Assembly (NCBI RefSeq): GCF_000963925.1 | Contig: NZ_BAMV01000001.1 | Location: 1 to 64,000 of the forward strand | Direction: 5' to 3' | Origin: Acetobacter cibinongensis | GTDB taxonomy: Bacteria > Pseudomonadota > Alphaproteobacteria > Acetobacterales > Acetobacteraceae | Length of the DNA: 64,000 nucleotides | Shown: piece by piece, positions 55,442 to 64,000 of the stretch | How positions within the stretch are numbered: position 1 is the stretch's first letter | Layout of the letters: the number at the start of each line of letters is the position of its first letter | Notes under the pieces: model-generated | Seen by the model: only the letters and a program-made list of their open reading frames with translations | What the model was told of the DNA's origin: nothing | Databases searched by the model: none | Position numbers and translations under genes: made by a program

Positions 55442-55915
55442 TTATTCCCCTTCGTCAGCAGCGTCAGCTGCTTTTTCATCACGAGCGCGGTATTCTTCAC
55501 GATCTTCGGAAGAACGACGACCACGACCGCTTTCAAAGCGCCCTGCGGTTTTCGGACCACGGAAGTTGCCACCACGTTCACCACGATCTTCGCCCTTGCG
55601 GGACAGAACAGGTGATGGAGCTTCGTCAATTTCGTCAACACGCAGTGTCAGCTGACGCAGGATGTCTTCGTTAAGAGACAGCTGGCGTTCAACTTCTTTA
55701 AGCGTTTCAGACTTCGTATCCAGACCGAGCAGCACATAATGGCCTTTACGGTTCTTTTTGATACGGTAAGCCAGCGTACGCAGACCCCAGTATTCGCGCT
55801 TCTGGACGCTACCACCGTCTGCTTCGATCTGAGCAACAACACCATCAATGATGGCGTCAACCTGCTGCTGAGAGATGTCATTCCGCGCAATAAGCACGGT
55901 TTCATAAAGCGGCAT
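55442..55915 (-). CDS. rpsF: 30S ribosomal protein S6
   Basis: A 157-residue S6. The ferredoxin-like core is YETVLIARNDISQQQVDAIIDGVVAQIEADGGSVQKREYWGLRTLAYRIKKNRKGHYVLLGLDTKSETLKEVERQLSLNEDILRQLTLRVDEI (residues 3-95). A 60-residue charged tail rich in Arg, Gly, Glu and Asp follows. It is first in the operon. GGGAG precedes the ATG. The leader (55916-56050) can form GC-rich hairpins, including GCCG/CGGC around 55955-55969, and may carry S6:S18 autoregulation. Confidence 0.97.
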   Translation of the reverse strand: MPLYETVLIARNDISQQQVDAIIDGVVAQIEADGGSVQKREYWGLRTLAYRIKKNRKGHYVLLGLDTKSETLKEVERQLSLNEDILRQLTLRVDEIDEAPSPVLSRKGEDRGERGGNFRGPKTAGRFESGRGRRSSEDREEYRARDEKAADAADEGE

Positions 55916-56069
55916 AATGTCTCCCTTCGGATAAGGTCAACCCGACTGCGCCGAACCCTTCCGGCTAACAGCGCCCCTTGAAGAGGCCACGGGTATAGCC
56001 GGAGCGATGCCACGCATCCGGCAGGGAAGATGGCGTGTCTTTCACACTTCCCAATAAAAGGCAAGCTAT

Positions 56070-56640
56070 TCAGGCCAAAAAACGTTCCGGAATAGACAAA
56101 CCAAGCCTCTGCGGAACGTCCCACACTTCCTCAACCTCTTTCACCGTGACAAAACCAGCCTGTTGGTAAAAGGGCAAAGCGCGGGGATGATCTGCCGTAC
56201 AGGTGTTTACCCGCAAGGTAGTCGGCCGATAAGACCACGCCAGACGCACCACGGCGTCCAGAAAGGCACGGCCTATTCCCTTCCCCACCGCTTCAGGAAA
56301 AAGCCCGAAATAGGAAAGGTTGATGTCTTGTGGGGCTGTCAGGTCAAACTCGAAAAACCCGTAAGGGGTTTCATCCTGCATGAGCAGGCCGATCTGAACT
56401 GCCGGATTATGTAATATGCCTGCCAGAATAGCATCCGTACTGGCCTGACGCATCCACCAGCAATATGCCCGCCCGACATGATCCTGAAGGTAACGATAAT
56501 ACGTAACCGATGGCTTAATAAGCCTCAGGCTCCAGCCATCCGGCAAGAGCACTGGCGAACCTTCGGGGGGCGCTGCCATTTGCATGAAGGTGACACACAC
56601 CTTCATGCGGGTTGTTGGCTCAAGTGGCCTTATGGTTATC

Positions 56641-56651
<11 letters not shown>
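56070..56651 (-). CDS. GNAT-family N-acetyltransferase
   Basis: A 193-residue acetyltransferase. The acetyl-CoA binding motif is [24 protein letters not shown], with the later [21 protein letters not shown] typical of GNAT motif [21 protein letters not shown] precedes it. The substrate is unknown. The frame is open into rpoD. The ATG at 56651 overlaps the rpoD end by 11 bp, which suggests translational coupling; ATGs at 56606 and after are alternatives. Confidence 0.83.
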
Positions 56652-58611
<1,960 letters not shown>

Positions 58612-58761
58612 ACCAGACCTGCTCCCTCCCCGCCCACATCCTGAAAAGAATGCAGAACGACCAGTTCACCATACATACTGTTCAGTTTTCCAAGGGCGGG
58701 CAGGACGTGGGGTATCCAGCCGCGGAAGTCAAGAGGAACACCGCCTGAACGTCGTTATTCC

Positions 58762-60591
58762 TTACGCCTCAAACTCTTCCATTTCGCCACGTTTGAGGCG
58801 TGCTAACGCCTCCAGACGGGGCTGCAATCGCCTCCATTCTGCCAAATCTCCCCCCTCCACCGTAAAGCGAGCCACTTCCTGCTCAACCTCTTGCTGGAAT
58901 TGAGAAAAATTTAGCAAACCGTAGAAATGCCACCACTGTGTTCTGATGGCAACAGCCAGAGAAGTATCTTTTTCCTCCAGAGCGAGCGGCAGCCCGCCAC
59001 CCGTCAGAACCGCCTGCACAACCTCTTCTTCATCCTGCCCTTCGAGGCTGCTCAACAGCGCATCCCCCGTTTCCGGCAACATGCCCTCTGCTGAAAGATC
59101 AAGCAACAGGTCCCTTACCTCAGCAAAAGCCGGTGGTAAGGCCAGACGGCAGAGAGCATCCTCCACTTCCGGCACCACTTCCGGGTAGCGCAACAGGAGT
59201 GCCAGCAGGATACGTTGCCGCTCCTCCATGGCGTTAAGAGCCACAGGCCCACTATCCCGCACCACGGAGCGCGCTGGTGCAAGCGCACCGCCTTTTGCAC
59301 CGCTTTTTTTCCGCCGGAATGTCTCAAAGAACCGATCAAGCAGGGTCGAGCGATATTCTGAGGCCAAAGCCTTATCGGGAATAAGCCCGGCAACCTCCAC
59401 CAACTTATGGCGCAGGGCTGCACGTTCTTCTGGTCCGGGGTTACTCACGCCCACTGTCAACAGATCGAACAGCATCTCAGACAACGGGCTGGCGGTCGCA
59501 AACATCTCCCCTACAACTTGCGCGCCTTTTGAGCGCACCAGACTATCTGGGTCTTCACCTTCAGGTAACAAACATAGTCTTAGGGAGTGGTCCGCCTTGA
59601 CCAGCGGCAAGGCAACCTCCGCCGCCCGCGCAGCGGCACGCCTCCCTGCTGTATCCCCGTCAAAACACAGGATGGGAGCGCGATCGACCTGCCACAGCAC
59701 CTCAAGCTGCTCTGGCGTCAAGGCTGTACCAAGCGCTGCTACAGCGCCGCGAAAACCAGCCTGATGAAGGGCAATGACGTCCATGTAGCCCTCCACCACA
59801 ATCAGGTCTGTTGGAGAAACACCTTTCGGGCGCGGCGCCCTGACCGCAGCCCGCGCCTTATCCAGCCCAAAAAGCAGACGGCGCTTGGAAAACAGCGAGG
59901 TTTCAGGCCCGTTCAGGTACTTTGGTTGCCCATCTCCCAAAATACGACCGCCAAAGGAAACAAGTCGCCCCTTCCGGTCCCGGATGGGAAACGTCACACG
60001 CCCCCAGAAAAGTTCCCCCTTGGGCCGCCCCTCTTCATCAATGCGCATCAGGCCAGCTTCGGCCATCATCTGGGGGGTAATGCCTTTAGGGGCCAAGGCT
60101 TCCGTCAGGGCACCACGCCCATCAGCCGCCCACCCCAATCCGAATTCCTCAATGGTCTGACGTGTCAGGCCACGCCGTGTCAGATACTCCAGTCCAGCTT
60201 TCCCGGCAGGAGAATAGAGCGCCTGAGACCAAATTTGCTGCGTGTGCTCAAGCACATCTTCCAAAGACTGGCTGTGCGCCACCTCTTCGCGTGTGCGCCG
60301 CGTGTCCTTGGGCACTTCCATACCTGCGGAGCCAGCCAATTCCTCCACGGCTTCCGGAAAGCTTTTTCCTTCCATCTGCATGACAAACGAAATGACATCG
60401 CCATGCACCCCACAGCCAAAGCAATGGAAGTGATCATCGTAAACGTAAAAAGAAGGCGTTTTTTCCCCGTGGAATGGGCAGCACCCCTTCCAGTTCCGCC
60501 CTGAGCGCGCCAACTTGACACGCCGCCCGATGACGGACGCCAGCGGGGTGCGTGCGCGCAGCTCATCCAGAAAACCCGGCTCTATCGCCAT
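58762..60591 (-). CDS. dnaG: DNA primase
   Basis: A 609-residue primase that makes RNA primers at the replication fork. It has an N-terminal CHC2 zinc finger (CPFHGEKTPSFYVYDDHFHCFGCG, about residues 38-62) and a central TOPRIM domain with IVVEGYMDVIALHQAGF and the acidic FDGDTAGRRAA. The C-terminal helicase-binding domain is at about 440-609. It begins 51 bp after yqeY and is followed by rpoD after 150 bp. Confidence 0.97.
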   Translation of the reverse strand: MAIEPGFLDELRARTPLASVIGRRVKLARSGRNWKGCCPFHGEKTPSFYVYDDHFHCFGCGVHGDVISFVMQMEGKSFPEAVEELAGSAGMEVPKDTRRTREEVAHSQSLEDVLEHTQQIWSQALYSPAGKAGLEYLTRRGLTRQTIEEFGLGWAADGRGALTEALAPKGITPQMMAEAGLMRIDEEGRPKGELFWGRVTFPIRDRKGRLVSFGGRILGDGQPKYLNGPETSLFSKRRLLFGLDKARAAVRAPRPKGVSPTDLIVVEGYMDVIALHQAGFRGAVAALGTALTPEQLEVLWQVDRAPILCFDGDTAGRRAAARAAEVALPLVKADHSLRLCLLPEGEDPDSLVRSKGAQVVGEMFATASPLSEMLFDLLTVGVSNPGPEERAALRHKLVEVAGLIPDKALASEYRSTLLDRFFETFRRKKSGAKGGALAPARSVVRDSGPVALNAMEERQRILLALLLRYPEVVPEVEDALCRLALPPAFAEVRDLLLDLSAEGMLPETGDALLSSLEGQDEEEVVQAVLTGGGLPLALEEKDTSLAVAIRTQWWHFYGLLNFSQFQQEVEQEVARFTVEGGDLAEWRRLQPRLEALARLKRGEMEEFEA

Positions 60592-60642
60592 AAATACTCC
60601 AGCCGTCTATCCTGTTTACGCACACTCACCCGCTTACGCTGC

Positions 60643-61098
60643 TTAGCTTAACTGCGCTTTCACAAGCCCATTGGCACGCCCCATATCCAGCGCGGCACCG
60701 AATTTGGCTTTTAACACAGCCATAACCTTGCCCATTTCCTTCATGCTGGTTGCTCCGGCTTCAGCAATCGCGTCTTTCACGGCGGCATCCAGAGCGGCCT
60801 CGTCCATTTCCGGCGGCAGGTAGCTGCGAATAATCTCTATTTCGCTTTCTTCTTTTTCTGCCAGTTCCGGACGCCCTGCATCACGGTACATAGTGGCAGA
60901 CTCGGTACGGGACTTCACCATCCCGCGCAGGGCGGAAATCGCTTCATTCTCATCCAGGCCTTCACCACCCTTGGCACGGGCAGCAATTTCCACATCTTTC
61001 ATTTTTGCCGTGATCATGCGGATAGTGCCTACACGCCCGCTTTCTCCGGCCTTCATTGCCGCCTTAAGGTCTGTCATCAGGCGTTCGCGTAAAGACAT
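60643..61098 (-). CDS. GatB/YqeY domain protein
   Basis: A 151-residue protein with the YqeY layout: SLRERLMTDLKAAMKAGESGRVGTIRMITAKMKDVEIA, SGRT-like SALRGMVKSRTESATMYRDAGRPELAEKEESEIEIIRSYLP and the C-terminal EMGKVMAVLKAKFGAALDMGRANGLVKAQL. It is related to the tRNA-binding tail of GatB; its cellular role is not firmly established. YqeY genes often sit beside dnaG and rpoD, as here. The ATG at 61098 has GTAGGAG upstream. It is divergent from carA, and the two 19-bp operator-like repeats lie 68 and 112 bp from its start. Confidence 0.92.
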   Translation of the reverse strand: MSLRERLMTDLKAAMKAGESGRVGTIRMITAKMKDVEIAARAKGGEGLDENEAISALRGMVKSRTESATMYRDAGRPELAEKEESEIEIIRSYLPPEMDEAALDAAVKDAIAEAGATSMKEMGKVMAVLKAKFGAALDMGRANGLVKAQLS

Positions 61099-61165
61099 GA
61101 TCACTCCTACTTCCGTTTTTTAAATTAGGCTCCACATAGCCTCTTGCAGAGCATGTTTCTCAGTA

Positions 61166-61184
61166 GTGGGAAAAAATTTCCCAC
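61166..61184. promoter_or_regulatory. Perfect 19-bp palindromic operator 1 upstream of the HTH-CarA gene
   Basis: GTGGGAAAAAATTTCCCAC: arms GTGGGAAA and TTTCCCAC with a 3-base AAA centre, no mismatch. It shares GTGGGAA-N5-TTCCCAC exactly with the site at 61210. Probable ligand: the HTH domain fused to CarA. I found no other complete copy of this pattern in the window. Confidence 0.75.
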
Positions 61185-61209
61185 AAACCACCCTCCCCCT
61201 TTGCGTTCA

Positions 61210-61228
61210 GTGGGAAATTTCTTCCCAC
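61210..61228. promoter_or_regulatory. 19-bp palindromic operator 2 upstream of the HTH-CarA gene
   Basis: GTGGGAAATTTCTTCCCAC: arms GTGGGAA and TTCCCAC around ATTTC. It starts 44 bp after operator 1, about four helical turns. It lies 51 bp before the ATG at 61279, where it could block transcription. Confidence 0.75.
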
Positions 61229-61278
61229 CGCCACAGCAAACTGGTAAAGGACAGACTACGGGAGGAACAACATACCCT

Positions 61279-62688
61279 ATGCCTATGTCAATCGACACCA
61301 TAATCGCCCGCCTTGGCGGACCGGATGCAACAGCCCGCCTGACGGGCGTTGGAACAGAAGCTATCCGCAAATGGCGGCAGGCACAGGCTATTCCCTCCCG
61401 CCATTGGCCGGTCATTGCGCAGGCAACTGGCCTGTCTCTGGCAGAATTACAGCCCGCACACGCAGCTAACACAGCCTCTCCAGCCCCAACACAGGGCAGC
61501 AGCACAACAGGATCATCCATGCCCCACGCCCGCCCGGATGGCGCAACAGCCGCCCTTGTTCTTGCAGACGGAACCGTTCTTTGGGGCAAAGGCTTTGGTG
61601 CTTTTACCAAACAGCCAGCCTTGGCCGAGATCTGCTTTTCCACCGGCATGACAGGTTATCAGGAAACCCTGACAGACCCGTCCTTCGCCGGACAGATCAT
61701 TACCTTCACCTTCCCGCATATCGGCAATGTCGGCACGAACGATGCTGATAATGAGGCCACCAAGGTCTGTGCCCATGGGCTGGTTGTGAAGGAAGATGTG
61801 ACGGAACAGGCCAACTGGCGCGCAACCGACAGCCTGCAAAACTGGCTGAAAGAGCGCAATGTGCCGGGCATTGCCGGGGTGGACACCCGCTCCCTCACGC
61901 TGAAAATTCGGGACAAAGGCGCACAGACCGCTGCTCTGTATTACCCGGAAGATGGCCGGTTTGACTTCCCCAGCATACTCGCTGCCGCTCAGGCCTGGCC
62001 TGGGCTTGAAGGTATGGACCTTGCAAAAGAAGTCACATGTGCAGCGCCCTACACATGGTCCGACAGCGTTTGGGAATGGCCTAATGGCACCCGCACGGTT
62101 GAAGGCAAACGGCGCAAGGTTGTGGCTGTAGACTACGGTGCAAAACGCAACATCCTGCGTTGCCTTGTTGCCGCCGGGTGCGATGTCACTGTAGTGCCAG
62201 CCACCACCACCGCGCAGGAAATTCTGGACCTGAAGCCTGAAGGGGTTTTCCTGTCCAACGGTCCGGGTGACCCTGCCGCAACAGCAACCTATGCTGTCCC
62301 TGCCATTAAAGGTGTTTTGGACGCTGGCATTCCGCTGTTTGGCATCTGCCTTGGCCACCAGCTGCTGGCACAAGCTCTGGGCGGCACAACATACAAGCTG
62401 ACGCGCGGCCACCGTGGCGCTAACCAGCCGGTGAAAAATCTCCTCACTGGCCGCGTTGAGATCACCAGCCAGAACCATGGCTTTGCCGTTGATGCAGATA
62501 GCCTGCCATCTGATGCGCATGTTACGCATGTCAGCCTGTTTGATGGCTCCAATGAAGGTCTGGCATCTGACCGCTACACGGCTTTTTCCGTCCAGTATCA
62601 CCCGGAAGCCAGCCCCGGCCCCTCTGACAGTTTTTACCTGTTCGAGCAGTTTGTGGCGCTGATTGATGCTCATGCCAGCAAAAACTAA
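61279..62688 (+). CDS. carA: Carbamoyl-phosphate synthase small subunit with N-terminal HTH domain
   Basis: Glutamine amidotransferase subunit giving ammonia to CarB for carbamoyl phosphate (arginine and pyrimidines). From ATG 61279 it is 469 residues, about 80 longer than usual. Residues 4-50 form a helix-turn-helix of YdaS/Cro-like style ([40 protein letters not shown]). A Ser/Thr/Pro/Ala linker spans about 51-85, then comes ordinary CarA. The catalytic triad is intact: Cys357 in GICLGHQ, His441 and Glu443 in HPE. GGGAGGA lies 12 bases before the ATG. An internal ATG at 61519 with AGGA could give a normal 389-residue CarA. carB follows by 104 bp. Confidence 0.93.
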   Translation: MPMSIDTIIARLGGPDATARLTGVGTEAIRKWRQAQAIPSRHWPVIAQATGLSLAELQPAHAANTASPAPTQGSSTTGSSMPHARPDGATAALVLADGTVLWGKGFGAFTKQPALAEICFSTGMTGYQETLTDPSFAGQIITFTFPHIGNVGTNDADNEATKVCAHGLVVKEDVTEQANWRATDSLQNWLKERNVPGIAGVDTRSLTLKIRDKGAQTAALYYPEDGRFDFPSILAAAQAWPGLEGMDLAKEVTCAAPYTWSDSVWEWPNGTRTVEGKRRKVVAVDYGAKRNILRCLVAAGCDVTVVPATTTAQEILDLKPEGVFLSNGPGDPAATATYAVPAIKGVLDAGIPLFGICLGHQLLAQALGGTTYKLTRGHRGANQPVKNLLTGRVEITSQNHGFAVDADSLPSDAHVTHVSLFDGSNEGLASDRYTAFSVQYHPEASPGPSDSFYLFEQFVALIDAHASKN

Positions 62689-62792
62689 CCAGCCCCGGCC
62701 TGCCATGCCTCACCGCATGGTGGAAGCCCGTATTCGCCCTCATTTTTGCTTATCCAGCCCCGTGTGGGCTGCCTGTCAGGACTGAACGTACC

Positions 62793-64000
62793 ATGCCCAA
62801 ACGGACAGATATTCGCTCCATCCTCATTATTGGCGCTGGTCCCATTGTGATCGGACAGGCGTGTGAGTTCGACTATTCCGGCGCACAAGCCTGTAAGGCG
62901 CTGCGTGAGGAAGGGTACCGGGTTATTCTGGTCAACTCCAACCCCGCCACCATCATGACCGACCCCGGTCTGGCCGATGCCACTTATGTGGAGCCTATTA
63001 CGCCGGAATGTGTTGAGCGCATTATCCTGAAGGAAAAGCCCGACGCCGTTCTGCCAACAATGGGTGGCCAGACAGCACTGAACACAGCCATGGCCCTGGA
63101 CGCTTCAGGCTTCCTGAAAAAACACGGTGTGGAACTGATTGGCGCCAATGCGGAAGTCATTGACCGCGCTGAAGACCGCCAGAAATTCCGTGAAGCCATG
63201 GATGCCATTGGCATTGAAAGCCCACGCAGCCTAATTGCGCACACCATGGCAGAAGCCAATGAAGCGCTGAAGGAAATTGGCTTCCCCACCATTATCCGCC
63301 CGTCTTTCACCATGGGCGGTTCTGGCGGCGGTATTGCTTACAACCGTGAAGAGTTTGAGCAGATCGTCGCATCAGGGCTTGATGCCTCCCCCACCACAGA
63401 AGTGTTGATTGAAGAATCCGTTCTGGGCTGGAAAGAGTACGAAATGGAAGTTGTGCGCGACAAAGCGGACAACTGCATTATCGTCTGTTCCATTGAAAAT
63501 ATTGACCCCATGGGCATCCACACGGGTGACTCCATTACCGTTGCCCCTGCCCTGACGCTGACGGATAAAGAATACCAGCGTATGCGGGATGCCTCTCTGG
63601 CCTGCCTGCGCGCCATCGGGGTGGAAACCGGCGGGTCCAACGTGCAGTTTGGGGTCAACCCGGCAGACGGCCGCATGGTGGTTATTGAAATGAACCCCCG
63701 TGTTTCCCGCTCGTCCGCTCTTGCCTCCAAGGCAACAGGTTTCCCCATTGCCAAAATTGCCGCCAAGCTGGCCGTTGGCTACACGCTGGATGAGCTGAAA
63801 AACGACATCACCACAACAACCCCGGCATCCTTTGAGCCGACGATTGATTATGTGGTTGTAAAAATCCCGCGCTTTACGTTCGAAAAATTCCCCGGTGCGC
63901 CAGCTCTGCTCTCCACGTCCATGAAGTCTGTTGGGGAAGCTATGGCCATTGGTCGCTCTTTCCCTGAAGCCTTGCAGAAAGGCCTGCGCTCCATGGAAAC
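62793..64000 (+). CDS. carB: Carbamoyl-phosphate synthase large subunit (3' end outside window)
   Basis: The first 402 residues of about 1080 are present. The N-terminal carboxyphosphate half is normal: [67 protein letters not shown], then the ATP-grasp segments [62 protein letters not shown] and [42 protein letters not shown]. It works with CarA and probably shares its message, so it may share the operator control. Confidence 0.97.
   Translation, partial: MPKRTDIRSILIIGAGPIVIGQACEFDYSGAQACKALREEGYRVILVNSNPATIMTDPGLADATYVEPITPECVERIILKEKPDAVLPTMGGQTALNTAMALDASGFLKKHGVELIGANAEVIDRAEDRQKFREAMDAIGIESPRSLIAHTMAEANEALKEIGFPTIIRPSFTMGGSGGGIAYNREEFEQIVASGLDASPTTEVLIEESVLGWKEYEMEVVRDKADNCIIVCSIENIDPMGIHTGDSITVAPALTLTDKEYQRMRDASLACLRAIGVETGGSNVQFGVNPADGRMVVIEMNPRVSRSSALASKATGFPIAKIAAKLAVGYTLDELKNDITTTTPASFEPTIDYVVVKIPRFTFEKFPGAPALLSTSMKSVGEAMAIGRSFPEALQKGLRSME

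Noticed and set aside
59587-60504. 305-codon plus-strand frame
   Set aside because: Antisense shadow of dnaG, with no domain character.
61144-61278. carA starting at 61144
   Set aside because: That extension would be translated through both 19-bp operators and gives a Pro/Phe-rich stretch without domain character; the ATG at 61279 has GGGAGGA before it.
61513-62706. 397-codon minus-strand frame
   Set aside because: Antisense shadow of carA; composition is that of a mirrored coding frame.

Overview
The window is a chromosomal segment of an acetic acid bacterium (Alphaproteobacteria, Acetobacteraceae, most like Acetobacter or a close genus). This rests on gene content and protein style: minCDE beside an FzlA-like glutathione-transferase homologue, an alphaproteobacterial rpoD/dnaG block, a NodT/RbbA-type efflux operon, a FUSC permease, and an 'lptF-lptG-lptD-surA-rsmA' block. 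Coding is dense, GC is moderately high, and GTG or TTG starts are frequent. I see no tRNA, rRNA, CRISPR array, insertion sequence or prophage.

Layout. 1-5.3 kb (+): tail of an unknown gene, rlmN, argG, an FKBP lipoprotein, a cytochrome c lipoprotein, trpS. 5.4-11.8 kb: a DUF1275 membrane protein, a MliC-like lysozyme inhibitor, a DUF1826 gene with a Zur-box-like operator, and a compact PepSY-LysR-FUSC set on the minus strand. 12.1-14.8 kb: a cobalamin riboswitch and a TonB-dependent receptor. 14.8-23.4 kb (-): a fermentation-like operon made of a GltD-like oxidoreductase (broken by a one-base deletion), nifJ, a DHOD-like protein, pta and ackA. It would convert pyruvate to acetyl-CoA, acetyl phosphate and acetate plus ATP. 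23.4-23.8 kb is a very AT-rich divergent control region. 23.8-30.9 kb (+): a four-gene ABC efflux operon (HlyD, RbbA-like, permease, NodT) and a TetR regulator.

31-36.7 kb: secreted lipase, LpoA-like lipoprotein and rsmI with overlapping divergent 5' ends, a HI0933 flavoprotein and fzlA. 36.8-41.4 kb: minCDE, then an ABC exporter coupled to a GntR regulator. 41.6-46 kb: cysG, a porin and an aldo/keto reductase. 46.2-53.1 kb: envelope biogenesis genes lptF, lptG, lptD and surA, followed by rsmA. 53.2-61.1 kb (-): cfa, rpsF-rpsR-rplI, a GNAT gene, rpoD, dnaG and yqeY. 61.2-64 kb (+): carA and the first part of carB.

Most striking observation: carA is one continuous frame with an N-terminal helix-turn-helix domain of about 50 residues and a flexible linker. 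Two 19-bp inverted repeats of the form GTGGGAA-N5-TTCCCAC lie just upstream of it, between yqeY and carA. This looks like a pyrimidine/arginine biosynthetic enzyme that carries its own operator-binding domain. Second: rsmA has no ATG, GTG or TTG between its upstream in-frame stop and its conserved N-terminal motif, so it probably starts at a CTG behind a strong Shine-Dalgarno sequence inside surA.
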